From NCBI GenBank assembly GCA_038025085.1, contig CM076154.1, positions 35,754,501-35,818,500 of the forward strand: 64,000 bases of DNA, written 5' to 3'. The notes under the pieces were generated by a model. The model was not told the origin of the DNA. It saw only the letters and a program-made list of their open reading frames with translations, and did no database searches. Made by a program: the position numbers and the translations under genes. This document shows, piece by piece, positions 23,863 through 38,099 of this stretch (positions within the stretch are counted from its first letter, which is position 1; each line of letters starts with the position of its first letter). This stretch comes from Tetragonia tetragonoides (taxonomy: Eukaryota > Streptophyta > Magnoliopsida > Caryophyllales > Aizoaceae).

Positions 23863-26800
23863 ATGGGTTCAGATGAAGATTATAGGATGAGAGAGAGAAT
23901 AGCTCTTTTAATATCATTGATAATGGCGTCTGTTTCTTTGGCTTCTTTGCTTGTTGCCTTCAGCTATTATTGCTATATTCGTAACAAAGTCTCTCAGCGT
24001 AACAAACTCCAGCAAAGTAAGCTCATTTCTCTCTCTTCTTTTTTCACTGTTGACATTGTTGTTGCTCTGTTAATAGTGTGTATTCTTGAATAAATTTGAT
24101 GGGTCTGATTTATTCAATGTTTCCTAAAAGGGTTTTCTGGTTGTTTGTTTAAATTTCGTATTTTTAATCTCTCTTATGTGGGAGTGTATGCAAAAGGGGA
24201 AATTTTTGTGCAGGTGTGTAGAAGAAGAAATTAGACTAGGAAAATGGAATTTATTTAAAAAGAAGGATCTTTTTAACATTTTAGGTTGTAGTTCACCTGA
24301 AGCCATTTTTGAGGAATTTCCCAAAGTTTCTTTGTTTTGCATAATGTTTTATTGAGAGTGTAGGGGAGTGGAAGAGTTAGGTCAATATACTGAAAGTAAT
24401 CCTCAAAGACCTTAAATATCATGTGAGCTGAAAATCAATTACTTTATGTGATGAATTCTCTATTGAGGGATATGGGAAAATTTGGCTTGGAGATGCTGTG
24501 TTAGTTTGAACTTCTTCTGGGGGCCTGAAGTAGTTGTCTTGAAATGTGAGTTGAAAATTTGGACACAGCCGTGCTTAGCGGTCGGGCCTTTCGAAAGCTG
24601 AAATCTTTTTGTGCTTTTTAATTGGTTGAAGGTGAATTGTTATGCTGCATTATTGTAATTCCAAATTGATTCAAGTTGCATCATGAGCATAACATATTAA
24701 CTAATTTGGGTTTGCTGTCACTGTGAAGAAAATGTTCAGTTTTTAGACGTATGTGAAACATTTTGTTGATTTCTATTGATTTGTGCTGATTATGCATTCT
24801 GCTAGAAGAGAATAAAGTAGTGTAAATGAGAGTAAATCTTGTCTTTATTGCATCAAGAAAAACATGGATGTGTGAAATTAAATCTAGGATTGACCTTTGT
24901 AGTCCTGTTCATAACAGAATGTGCAAGATATTTCAAAAAAAAACAGGTCTAGAGGTCTATGCAATTTGTAATAATTGCAAAATAGAAACTTGCTGTGTGG
25001 ATACTAGAACTGTTGGTTTGGGAACGAGAAATTCCATCCAATCCAGATACTATAGTTGGGCAGCATTACTGACCCAAACTTAATGAATCAATGCTGGTTC
25101 AAACCCTTGTCTTTTTATCAGCCTGACAACCGCATCCTTATTGCACACTTGGTTTTGACAATTCACACTTGGAATTGTTATTGAGAAAGGGGATCGGGTT
25201 AATACCGTTTTGACATCTTTCTGTATTTTGGCTCAAATAAATGGTAACATGTATAACAATGTCGTTTATTTTGGTAGAAATTTGTCTTCCTTCAGCCTGA
25301 CATGTTATTCTTTTCCTTAAGTGGGGCATTTCCATATGTCTTTCAATTGTGTATTTGAAGGACTCAACAATGATGACAAAAACGACCTTTCAAATTCAAC
25401 CCTTCAAGTTGCTTGTGAGAAAGGACTCCAGTTGTTTACTTTCAAGCAGCTGCATTCAGCAACTGGTGGTTTCAGCAAGTCAAATATCATTGGCCAAGGT
25501 GCTTTTGGGTCTGTCTACCGTGGGGTTCTTAATGATGGAAGAAAAGTTGCTATAAAGTTGATGGATCAAGCTGGAAAGCAGGGGGAAGAGGAATTTAAAG
25601 CTGAGGTTTGTTCTCAGAGATGTTGCTATCTAACTCAGTTTGCCTATATGTTGTGCTCCTAATATTTAGTGACTTATTGGTCTCTCTGTGTAAAGGTGGA
25701 ATTGCTTAGCCGTCTTTGCTCCCTGTATTTGCTTGGTTTGATTGGTTACTGTTCAGACAGCAGCCATAGATTGCTTGTATATGAGTTCATGCCAAATGGT
25801 GGCCTGCAACAGCACTTGTACCCAGGCAAAGGTATGTTAAATGACCAACTCTAATTGCAGCATATAGCATTAAGATCTGCTTTCTTTTGTGGCAATTAGC
25901 TGACAAATGCATTTGTTAGAGAGAATTTTTGTACTTGCTGATTATAACATTGTTCAGATGCAAAATTTTCATTTCTTTTATACCTAACATATAGTAGTTG
26001 GGATAGTCCATGGAGAGAAGATTGTATCAAGCGTTCAACATAATTTTTTTTCCAGTTTCCTTGGTTATTATGCTGTCTAGTAAATCTAATCATTTTCTTA
26101 TCCTGATATTTCCTTTTGAGCCTCCTTACCTCCCTATGTTCTAGATGCTAAGGTCATTCCTTGGCGTTTATAATCTGCTGTCAGTTTTTCTGAATCTGCA
26201 GTTTAATGTAGATTTTGTCTGTGAACCAATGACTCACATACCTTTAGTTCATAATTTGGGTCAGGACTAGGAGTGTGCGGTTGCTTGTTAGATTGCCCTC
26301 GACACCGTTTTGCAAAAGGAAAGCTATCTTGGTATAGTTACATGACCCAGTGCCTTTATCGTATACTCTGTATTGTGCACTTGGGCATTGTGAGTTTTCC
26401 TGCTTCAGTGGAAGCTAACTGAACTATGTTACAATTTGTTTCTCTTTGGATTGGCATGAACAAAAATCATTCATCATTTGCTTTTCTCTGTTCCAAGATG
26501 ACTAGTCAAGACATTCATTTCTTTTTCTACAAGGTTATGGTTCTTCAGTTGCGTTATATGTCACCAATAAAGAATTTGACAGTATCCCTAATGCAAAATT
26601 TCGAAGGATCTCCTCAAAGTCTGGCCACTCGTCCTCATAAAGATTGAAGCTAATTGGATTTGGACTATTTGTAACATGCATAAGGCTTGAACCTAGGAAA
26701 AGAAATTGGTGTTGTGGAGGATGTGGACATTATCTGTTTTCTATAATGGTGCCTTAAATAGGAGTTAGGCAGTTCATGATGACATCGATAACTTATGCCT

Positions 26801-27695
26801 TAATGTCTTCTAGGCTCTAGCATTGTGCAATTTCACAACCACAAAACTTGGTATTTGTTCTAGTCTATATCACGTCTTTGTTCTCTATCCCTTTAATTTC
26901 TCACGTGCCGCTACATTTGGATTCAAATTCAGTATGTCCTTCACATTTCGCAATTGATTTTAGTATATTGGATATATTTACACAGGTTCAAGTGCTTTTT
27001 TATCAAAGTTGGACTGGGAAACCCGGCTAAGAATTGCTTTGGATGCTGCAAAAGGGTTAGAATATCTCCACGAACATGTGAATCCTCCAGTGATTCACAG
27101 AGATTTTAAGAGCAGCAATATACTATTGGACAAGAACTTCCATGCCAAAGTTTCTGATTTTGGATTAGCCAAGCTTGGACCTGAGAAAGCTGGTGGACAT
27201 GTGTCTACCCGGGTCCTAGGTACCCAGGGTTATGTTGCCCCAGAGTAAGGACAACTGGATCTTAACTTACTCAGTTTGGTTCTATCAAGTGATGATTGTC
27301 TGCTTCCAGTAAATAAAACGTTAAAAGAACTCTCGCTTATCATAAGTTCATATTGAACTTGCTGACATGATTGTCTGATTTAGGATTCTTTTATGGCCAG
27401 GTATGCATTAACAGGACATTTAACTACAAAATCAGATGTATACAGCTATGGGGTTGTCCTTTTGGAGTTGCTCACTGGCAGAGTGCCTGTTGACATGAAG
27501 AGACCCCAAGGCGAAGGTGTTCTTGTATCTTGGGTAAGTTTATCCCTTTGTTTACTTCTCCTTGCAGCAAAAAAGCATAGATAGGGCCTCAAAATAGACT
27601 TGTTTGTTGATCTATTGATACTACATTTTTGTAAATATAATAAACCCTCCATTCCATGTAAATGTCTCTATTTGAATCAATTAAATATAAGGAAG

Positions 27696-27742
<47 letters not shown>

Positions 27743-28014
27743 CCGCTCTCAAAGGCCGGTGATCGCCGACCGCCATACAAAGGTCGGTGACCGCCGACCT
27801 CAGTAGAGGCCGAGTAGACCTCCGATCATTCGTCGGAGGCTTCAATTGTGCACCGACGAAACTTCATCGCCGGCGAAACAAGGTAAAGTACTAGATCTCG
27901 CACTTTCTCTCTCTAGCGAACGGCTCGCTCTCTCCCAAGCGAACGGCTCTCGATCTCGATCTCTCTCTCTCTCAAATTTTCTCTCTCTAACTCTCCTCAC
28001 TCTAGCTCTCTCTA

Positions 28015-28065
<51 letters not shown>

Positions 28066-31000
28066 TCGCCCTCTCTCCAAGGTCGGTGTCGCTGACCCAA
28101 AACCAGCCCGACCCACTAGAGGCTGAGTAGACCTCCGATCTTTCGTCGGAGGCTTCATTTGTGCACAGGCGAAACGGGGAGTAACAGCGGCGAGTCCGAC
28201 GACCCCGACTTCTGGATCTGGAAAGTCGAGCTCGACGATACTAACAACATCCCACGCAGCCGTGGTAGGAGAAGCGACCAGCATTCTGTTGGGCCATCGT
28301 CCTCTGCCCGGTACAAACCCCGCCGAAAACAGGTAGTAGCGCCGTGGTAAGCACCGGCTTATCCCTATCCACCGGTCAGACCCTCACTCTGTTATTTATT
28401 TTCAGTCAGACCCCTTTTGTGCTCTGGTTTGACCCTCACTCTGTTATTTATTTATGCTTGTTGTTGACTTCGCTGATCCAAGCACGTGTAGTTGGTTACT
28501 TGGTATTGCTTTTCGGAAACTAATTGTTTCTGTTTGTGTCGTTGTTTGTATCTATAGCCTATTTAGTATTATTTTTATCACTATTATTAGTAGTGTTATT
28601 AGTGTTATTATCACTATAAAAGTAGCAGTAGTATTATTTAACCAATAGTGTTGCTACTACTAGTATTAAGTTAGTGGTACAACTGTTTCGGTCGTATTTA
28701 TAAGTAGTACTATTAGTGTTTGTTTGTTGTAGCTGTTGTGGTATTTGTCAGTATTATTAGTATTGTCATTGCTAGTACAATTACAACTATTGTTAGTAAA
28801 TTTTGTTGGCAAGCATAGAATTTGTTGCTAAATAGCTACGTTTTGCGTTACCTAACCTTTGGGTGTGCTAGTACTTACTTAGTTTCATGGCTTCTCTAAT
28901 TTTTATTTTGAGTTAACTGCTTGATCCTTCCTCTTGGTCGGTGTGGCGTCTATGACTTCTATTGGTAGAGTTAGGGCCAGTCCTCCGGTGAGCTCTGGGT
29001 CGCACAGGGGGAGAGTTGGGGCAAACAAATTGCGGTTTGGAACATGGAATGTAGGGACACTCACGGGAAAAACTCTAGAGTTAGTGGAGGTTTTAGAAAA
29101 AATATAAGGTTAATATAGTGTGTGTCCAGGAGACGAGGTGGTCAGGCGCCAAGGCAAAAGAGATCAATGGATACAAACTTTGGTATTCAGGGTGTTCGAG
29201 TCAACGGAATGGGGTCGGGATCTTAGTCGATAAGGAGCTTAAACAGCATGTTGTAGAGGTAAAGAGAACCAATGATAGGATCATGTCTATCAAGGTTGTG
29301 GTGAAGGAGGAGACCTTCAATGTCATTTGTGCTTATGCACCGCAAGCAGGGTTGGATATGCACCTTAGGCGTCGCTTTTGGGAGGAGTTAGATGAGGCTA
29401 TTCAGCAGATTCCCCCTAGTGAGAAACTCCTTATAGGAGGAGATTTCAATGGACATGTAGGGGCTACTTCGGACGGTTATGTGGGTGCACATGGAGGTTT
29501 TGGGTATGGAGTTAGGAATGAGGGTGGCACGTCGGTATTAGATTTTTCGACTGCGTATGACCTAATGGTAACCAACTCCTTCTACAACAAAAGAGAAGAA
29601 CACCTAGTTACTTTTAGAAGCGGCATCGCTAAGACCCAAATTGATTACATTCTTGTTAGACGTGGAGATGAGGATTGTGCATGGATTGCAAGGTTTTACC
29701 AGGTGCGTGTGTGTCGACCCAACATAGGATGGTCGTTTTAGACCTTAAGATGAAGGGGTGGAAGAGAAAGAGAAGCGCATACAATTGCACCAAAATCAAG
29801 TGGTGGAATCTTAGAGGAACCTTGGGGGGTCAATTTAAGGCCAAGGTTGAGTCGGATAGCATATGGAAAAGAGAAGGGAATGCGAGTCAAATGTGGACAG
29901 GGGTGGCGGATCTCATTAGAAATGCGGCAAAGGAGACCTTAGGAGTTGCGAGAGGGATAGGAAGTAGCAAGAAGGAATCCTGGTGGTGGAGTGAGGACAT
30001 TCAAAACAGGGTGAAGGCGAAGAAGGTGGCCTATAAAGCCTTAATGGATAGCACTGTAGATGAGGAAAGGGTGGAGAAGAGAGAAGTCTAGAGAGCGGCA
30101 AAGAAGGAGGCAAAAAAATCAGTAGCAGAAGCCAAAAGTAAAGCCTATGAGAGCTTGTACCAAAGGTTGGCAACTAAGGAGGGAGAACAGGACGTTTACA
30201 GGTTGGCGAGAGCTAGGGAGAGGAAGACTAGGGACCTGGACCAAGTTCGTTGTATTAAGGATGAGGCGGGACGAGTTCTTGTAGACGAAGCGAACATCAA
30301 GAGGAGGTGGCATGGGTATTTCAATGAGCTTTTTAACAATGTAGGAGACGTAGACATTGCGTTGGGTGATCTTAGCACATCCGAGCTACACCGTAACTAC
30401 AGCTTTTGTCGCCGTGTTACGAAGGAAGAAATTAAAGGGGCCATGAGGACGATGAAGAGTGGAAAGGCAGTAGGACCAGATGAGATACCCATAGAGGTAT
30501 GGAAGAGTTTGGGGAAAGAAGGTTTATTGTGGTTAGTTAGGCTTTTCAACATGATCCTCAAATCTGCAAGGATGCCGGAGGAGTGGCGGCTCAGCACATT
30601 GATTCCTCTATACAAGAACAAAGGAGATATTCAAAGCTGCAACAACTATAGAGGTATTAAACTACTCAGTCACACCATGAAGCTATGGGAGAGAGTTATT
30701 GAGAGGAGACTAAGGAAGAGTACCCTTATCTCGGAGAACCAATTCGGTTTCATGCCAGGGAGGTCAACAACAGAAGCGATTCATCTGATTCGACGTTCTA
30801 TGGAGTACTACAGGGATAGACAAAGGGACTTGCACATGGTTTTCATTGATTTGGAGAAGGCGTATGACAGGGTACCAAGGGAAGTTATGTGGAGGTGCTT
30901 GGAATCCAAGGGGGTCCCAGTCGCCTATATTCGAGTGATTAAGGATATGTATGAAGGAGTGAGGACTAGGGTCAGGACTACAGGAGGGGACACTGAGCAA

Positions 31001-33241
31001 TTTTCTATAGATATTGGGTTACATCAAGGGTCAGCGTTGAGTCCCTTTTTATTCGCAACCGTTATGGATGAGCTCACTAAGACTATTCAGGGGGATGTGC
31101 CTTGGTGTATGTTGTTTGCCGACGACATTGTTTGGATAGACGAGACTAGAGAAGGTGTTAATGACAAACTAGAACTTTGGCGGGATACACTAGAGTCAAA
31201 GGGATTTAAGTTAAGTCGGACCAAGACCGAATACTTGGATTGCAAATTTACAAGAGATGGGGTTACCTCGGATATGGAGATTAAGATCGGTACTGAAGTG
31301 GTACGGAAGAGGGATTGCTTTAAATATCTCGGTTCAATCATACAGGAAAACGGCGAGATTGATGATGACGTGACTCATCGTATCAAAACAGGGTGGCTAA
31401 AGTGGAGGAGTGCAACGGGAGTCCTATGTGACAGAAAAATTCCACTAAAACTTAAAGGCAAATTTTACTGTACAGCCATCAAGCCAGCTATGCTATATGG
31501 GGTGGAGTGTTGGCCGGTGAGGCAGGTGCATGTGCAGAAGATGCGGGTGACCGAAATGAGGATGCTTCGCTGGATGTGCAACTCCACAAGAAGAGATAGA
31601 ATTAGGAACGAAGTGTTAAGAGGCAAGGTGGGAGTGACCGATATTGACAACAAGATGCGAGAAACGAGGCTTAGGTGGCTTGGGCATGTGAGGAGGAGGC
31701 ATCGAGATGCACCAGTGAGAAGGTGTGAGAGAATTATACTTAGAGACTGTAAACGAAGAAGAGGACGCCCGAAGAAGACTTGGGGAGAGGTAATCAGACA
31801 GGATTTGACCCTTCTAGAACTTACCGAGGACTTGGTCCTAGATAGGAAATTATGGAGTAGCAGGATTCGTGTAGAAGACCCTCGTTAGATTATGGTTTTG
31901 CATTGGCTAGTAATAGAGGTTGATTCATTTTGTTCATAGCCTGTAGTACTTTCTTCACTGTATGTTGTTCGTATAGTAATATCCTGTGTTAGCATGTTTA
32001 CAGCTTTACTTTTCTTGCCCTTTTGATCATCCCTTATTGCTTTATTACCCGAAAAAACCGTTTTGCAAATGAAAAAAAAAAAATTTCGTGGGTCTTTCGG
32101 AAACAGTCTCTCTTCGAGGCGACTAGTTAGGGGTAAGACTGCGTATATCTGGACCTCCCCAGACCCCGCCCTAGGCGGGATACATAATGGGTTGTTGTTG
32201 TTGTTGTTGTTGTTGTGTATCCTTGACAGAGGAGAGGAGGGGGATGAGAATGTAAAGAACAAAATCAACGTAAAAGAAGTTGACAATTCTGTCAGTATGG
32301 CCTGAAAAAGAGAGTCAGACGTTTATTTCTGGAACAGACGGAGTACTATCTATGCAATAGCTCATAATTTGGGCGTGTTTGTTTCATACTGTGCAGTATC
32401 TTTGTTACGATGATTGGGAAAGTCGCAACTCTACCTATGGCTATGACACATTGGCATCTTCCTCTCTGTCTGTCTTATAATTTAGTTCCTTGACTCTGCC
32501 CCAAAGCAAACTAATTCGACCGAAAATGAAGAATCTGAATTGAGGAACGACTGAATCCAAACATTAGAGCTAGTCAGTGCTAGTATCATCCCAACTCTCA
32601 AGCTGAATTGATGAAGAATAAGGAGAACTGTGAGGAGAAATGAAAAAAAAGAGGGTATGGGAGAGAACTGGGGAGGGTTTATTTCACTTAAATAGATTTG
32701 CGTACTGTACGAGATGGACTATACTGGCTGGACTTATAAACAACAATCTGTTCATGTACAACTTGCAGCTAACTAACTTCAACTAAATGTTTACACTTTC
32801 TTACATAATGCTAGATGGGGATTAACATACAATGGAATGCTTCATTTCATTTACTGCTGTTGTATAATGTATATGCCAAAAACTAGTTCACTCTGCTTTC
32901 TGACATCATCTTCTTTGTTTGCGGTGTACAATTATGCGCAACAGGCTTTACCCCAGCTCAGTGATAGAGAGAGAGTGGTACAAATCATGGATCCGGCATT
33001 GGAAGGTCGGTATTCAATGAAGGAGGTCGTTCAGGTTGCTGCTATTGCAGCCATGTGTGTGCAGCCGGAGGCAGATTACAGACCGCTTATGGCTGATGTT
33101 GTACAGTCACTTGTTCCCTTAGTGAAGCTTCATCGGTCAACTTCAAAGGTTAGCAGCTGTTCTAGCTTCCACGCACCCAAGTCTCCAACACCTCTGGATG
33201 GTAAGACCAATGCTAGTGACCCTATGCTGACTGAGCCCTGA
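23863..33241 (+). CDS. Membrane-anchored receptor-like cytoplasmic kinase (PBL/RLCK-VII-like)
   Basis: A serine/threonine kinase, likely a signalling kinase at a membrane, with no extracellular domain. Six exons: 23863-24016, 25361-25605, 25696-25831, 26986-27244, 27401-27533, 32945-33241; all join in frame with GT-AG introns to give 407 residues. A hydrophobic helix (residues about 14-40) is followed by basic residues. The linker leads to '[14 protein letters not shown]', the usual entry to this kinase family. Visible kinase motifs are the glycine loop [12 protein letters not shown] lysine (about residue 117), HRD (about 215), DFG (about 235), and the activation/APE region 'GTQGYVAPE', split by intron 4. 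The C-terminal tail is serine-rich. All catalytic residues are present. Intron 5 is 5.4 kb because it contains an RTE LINE in the same orientation, which could affect splicing or bring alternative polyadenylation sites. Confidence 0.92.
27690..28200 (+). repeat. CT microsatellites and duplicated GC-rich block at the LINE 5' end
   Basis: CT runs lie at about 27697-27740 and 27958-28060. A block containing 'gtagacctccgatc', 'ttcgtcggaggcttca' and 'ttgtgcac' occurs twice (about 27800-27855 and 28118-28166), about 315 bp apart, each time following a 'ggtcggtg' stretch. Such tandem 5' units are seen in LINE promoters; here that role is inferred. Confidence 0.6.
29118..29741 (+). pseudogene. RTE LINE endonuclease domain
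   Basis: An open frame of 207 codons carries the endonuclease/exonuclease/phosphatase fold of LINEs: 'VCVQETRW' (catalytic Glu), 'CAYAPQAG', '[10 protein letters not shown]' (Asp/Asn pair) and '[10 protein letters not shown]' (Asp near the C-terminal end). It would nick target DNA for target-primed reverse transcription. The frame shifts just upstream, so the conserved '[11 protein letters not shown]' start is in another frame, and again at about 29700, where the linker continues in the +2 frame. Confidence 0.85.
29675..31888 (+). pseudogene. RTE LINE reverse transcriptase
   Basis: One reading frame runs from the linker (29675) to 31888 apart from a single TAG at 30089-30091. RT motifs are visible in order: '[14 protein letters not shown]', '[10 protein letters not shown]', '[15 protein letters not shown]', '[14 protein letters not shown]', '[13 protein letters not shown]', and the catalytic 'LFADDIVWI' near 31115. 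The C-terminal 'RWLGHVRRR' region is typical of plant RTE elements. The long intact frame suggests a fairly recent insertion. Confidence 0.88.
32219..32944. other. Remainder of kinase intron 5
   Basis: No coding signal. The sequence after the LINE tail is ordinary intron sequence running to the acceptor 'gcgcaacag' at 32944. Confidence 0.5.
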
Positions 33242-33977
33242 TTATCAATTGTAATCTAAGCCAAAATTTTGCTCACTGACTTGTTGGGAGCTTTCATGAG
33301 CATATGTATTCATTGCAGCCGATAGCGAGCAAAACCTCTCTTTGGCTCTGCTTGTGTAAGAATTAAGATGATGAACCATATTAATCTAACGGAGTATATA
33401 TCAGAATCAGATGACCAAGTTGAAGTGAAAATTGGACCTTCAGATATCTGAAGTTATTGAATGTTAAGTGCCTTTACTGATATGTTCAGTTAGTTTGATT
33501 TGTTCGTTGTTAAACACGAGAGTCCGAAACTCCAAACATGACGTAGTAGGGGCATGAGGGGTGCCTCGGCCATCATTCACTTCCACCCTCTTTTTATCGC
33601 GCAAAAAAAAAGTGCCTTTACTGGTCTTATTATGCGGTATGCCAGCATCATGCATATCAGGAACAGGAAGTGATATATTTCTGTAGCTAGTGCTGTTACT
33701 ATCTTGTGTACCTGATAGTAGTAGTTTTTAGTACTCTCCAAAAGGTGATGAATTAGTTGGGTATATATTTAGGTGAATATTAAAATGGAGGTGGGATTCT
33801 CTTCATTTGCTAAAAGAAGTGGAGGCTTAAGGAGGGTGATATCTTTTTCTATCCAAATTTTGAATTAAATAAATTCAAAGAGGCAAAATAAGATAAGGAG
33901 ATCTAACCCTCCATTTAGGAAATGGAGAGGATTCCAACTCATTAAGATGTTATTATTAGTACCACATGCATCAGGAA
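33242..33977. other. Kinase 3' flank and intergenic
   Basis: The probable 3' UTR runs to about 33460. Positions 33480-33605 hold a second copy of the dispersed repeat found at about 14120-14250 ('gttcagttagt', 'gtgcctcg', 'catcattcac'). No gene. Confidence 0.45.
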
Positions 33978-34361
33978 TAAAAAGATAGCTTCGGGTCGTG
34001 CTCGTGTCGTGCCTTCGCGCTTTGTAACAGTTTCGTGCCGTGTTATGCCGTGCTTATAGGTTTCGTGCTTCGTGTCATGTATGCTCTTCTAAAAGGTAGG
34101 CACATGTCGTGCTTGAGTTGGTCGTGCTCGTGCTCTCTTGTGCGTGCCGTGCCCATGTTTTCTTCAAATAATATTTAAATTTTCGACGTGCCATGTTGTG
34201 CCTGACCGTGACCCGCCATGCTCTCTTTTTTTCCAAAATCTAGGCCCCGACCCATGCCCAGTCATTCGTGCCCGTGCTTCCTCCGTACTCGTGTCATGTC
34301 GTGTAAAAAACGTATTCGGTTGTGCCGTGCCTCGTGCTAACCGTGTGGAGTGTCATCTTTA
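33978..34361. mobile_element. hAT-like non-autonomous element with CGTGC word array
   Basis: 384 bp. The ends TAAAAAGATAGC and GTGTCATCTTTA are inverted. The flanking 8-bp copies are atcaggaa (33970-33977) and atcgggaa (34362-34369), matching at 7 of 8. Inside, arms made of 'cgtgc/tcgtg' words surround a small AT-rich core (about 34155-34185). No coding capacity. Confidence 0.65.
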
Positions 34362-34369
34362 ATCGGGAA

Positions 34370-35678
34370 GTGATATATTAAATGCCAATATTTAAATTCA
34401 TCAATAATAATAGTATAAATAATAACTACGAGTAATTTATAGGAAACAAATTCTTTAATTTTTAATTTTTGGATAGATAGTAAGTCACAGAATAAAAATA
34501 CCTGTGCCTAGCACGGGCCATTTCACTATGTAGTCTATGTTAGTGGAACATTTGTGATGTTTATCCAATCAAGTCAAATAGTCATCATAAGGAGATCCCA
34601 CTTTATGATTGAGAGGTTTAGATCACACAGCTAGCTAGTCAAATGTGGCACACTGGCATTTGTTTGAGCTGTAACTGTTACATCCCCTAAAAAAACAAAA
34701 ACGTGTTACGTTTAATGTCTATTCGCATATTGTTGATTATTATTGTTAGGACACAAAATAATGTAGAGTACACACTACACTGGTTTAATTCTTTGAATTA
34801 GCAGCTGTCCCGATAGAGACCAAATAATTTGGAAGATGACACTCAGCCAGAATGGACTAGTTCTCACTATCTTCACACCCTTGATATTTCTCCAGCCTTC
34901 TATAAGTTATCCTCTTTGGGCCCTTGCATTTAAGAGGTACGTGACAACGCCTTATCCCATCTAGGCCGAGATGTCGGCTTACGGTAAGAATGGTAGTGGC
35001 GAATCCAGAAAAATAATAACACGTGGTTGTACAGTAAAACTATAAAAGAAATTATGAAGAATATTAATTAGCTAAGTTAGCAAAACTTTCGAAAACGCGG
35101 TTGCCCGGTGCGTCGATTGTATTCGCCACTTAAGGACGGGTTAAACGACAACATTGCTAAACCATAACATATGTGTAATAACATGAAGAACCCTAACTGC
35201 GTAAGGAAATTGTGTATCTTGAGAAGTTGACGCCCGCCTACTTAACTAGGAAGTCTGGCTAGGATGATGAATGTACTCTACCAATATCTAGTGGGTTTTG
35301 CAGAGCTTATGATGACTACTATGTACGTTGCGCAACTTTTGAGAAGACACAACTTCGTTTACACCATCCTAAAAAAATTATTATTCTCATTCTGAATCCT
35401 GAAAATATTCATAACAACGTTACGTGTGTTAACGTATACCCATTCATAAGTTTTTTTTCCTGCCAATATATAATCTCAAAATTCCCATGAATGTCACTTT
35501 TAAAAAGGACACAATGTTGAACTTTTCAACATAAACAAGTGTTGAGGAGTTTGACACATTTACTAGCTATGTCCCCCTTTGCAACTTCCCCCCAACCCCG
35601 CATGCACATTAATGCAATAATTGATCAAACCTTTATGCGATTTTGATCATCTTCTCTACCAAGTTCAACTTGAGACTA
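34370..35678. other. Intergenic, upstream of the peroxidase
   Basis: No gene recognised. 'ctgtgcctagcacgggcc' at about 34502-34519 resembles a widespread plant repeat terminus and is paralleled by 'cacgtgcgttgcacgtg' at about 63719-63735. The last 200 bp is the promoter region of the peroxidase. Confidence 0.4.
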
Positions 35679-35691
35679 GCTATATATATCT
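35679..35691 (+). promoter_or_regulatory. TATA box of the peroxidase gene
   Basis: 'gctatatatatctc' lies about 90 bp upstream of the start codon at 35774, followed by a short AC-rich leader. Position and sequence fit a core promoter. Confidence 0.65.
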
Positions 35692-35773
35692 CATCTCTTG
35701 AAGCAATTTAAAATCAACTTTACAAAGCAAGCTAAGGTTTAATATAACAAATTAAACCCATTCACAACAAGCC

Positions 35774-37434
<1,661 letters not shown>

Positions 37435-37798
37435 AATTTTACCGTGACGTATAGTGGTAGGTGTCTCAATCTCCATTACCAGCACCTTCTATTATCAAAA
37501 CAATATATCTAGATTTTATCAAATCTTGTGTATGTATGTACTTGAAAGATAATTACTAGCATATCCAATTATATATAAATTAGTTGGGAAATATGTTGAT
37601 GTGATATTCTAGCTAAGACTTATACAGTTACCGTAAAGTGATATAAATGGTCGACATTATGTACAATAGTGTTTAACTTTCCCTTCCTAGCTCATGGGAG
37701 TGTATGAAAGTAAACAGCGACAAGTGTTTATATACATTCGATAGAATAAAAGGTAGTGCTCCTTTTGTCTTATGCCTAGCTAGCTTCAATTTCTTCTT
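37435..37798. other. Peroxidase 3' flank
   Basis: The probable 3' UTR contains several AT-rich signals ('aatatatctag', 'attatatataaatt'). No further gene. Confidence 0.5.
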
Positions 37799-37990
37799 TT
37801 TTTTGGTTCACGACTAAGGGTATTCACCGTCGACCACAGTGACTATTTTCCAGTATTGGCTTATAGGCACCTCAAAGAGTGGGATAACTGACTAAGGAAT
37901 TTAAAGCTGCTCCATGCCTAAGGTGAGATTCGAACCCTCGACCTTGGTTAAGGATGAATGAGTCTCTACCACTCAACCACACCTTCTTGG
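37799..37990 (-). mobile_element. tRNA-derived SINE with 14-bp target duplication
   Basis: Flanked by identical TTCAATTTCTTCTT at 37785-37798 and 37991-38004. Read on the minus strand it begins 'aaccaagaaggtgtggttgag' with a box-A-like 'tggttgagtggtagag' and a box-B-like 'gggttcgaatctc', and ends in a short A-rich tail (the T run at 37795-37807 on the plus strand). It is complete, and the perfect duplication suggests recent insertion. Confidence 0.88.
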
Positions 37991-38099
37991 TTCAATTTCT
38001 TCTTATTAAACTAGGTCGGTCGTTAGATTACTAAGTTGGTTCCTTGGTTACCGCCGATACTAATTAATTTCGACCTTGTTCAACAAAAGCGGTCGACCA

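Larger units (their letters stand above)
27690..32218 (+). mobile_element. RTE-type LINE, decayed, inside the last intron of the kinase gene
   Basis: The non-LTR retrotransposon encodes an AP-like endonuclease and a reverse transcriptase. It ends with the characteristic plant RTE 3' sequence 'gggtaagactgcgtatatct ... aggcgggatacataatgggt' and a (TTG)n tail at about 32192-32216. The 5' part (27690-28990) is CT-microsatellite and GC-rich, with a duplicated block. The coding region (about 29030-31888) carries at least two frame changes (near 29100 and 29700) and one in-frame TAG at 30089, so it cannot move itself. The 5' boundary is uncertain and no target duplication was found. Confidence 0.85.

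Noticed and set aside
30764..31341. Minus-strand frames opposite the reverse transcriptase
   Set aside because: They are shadows of the plus-strand RT frame, which carries all the motifs.
29118..31888. A functional, complete LINE protein
   Set aside because: At least two frame changes and one stop interrupt it.
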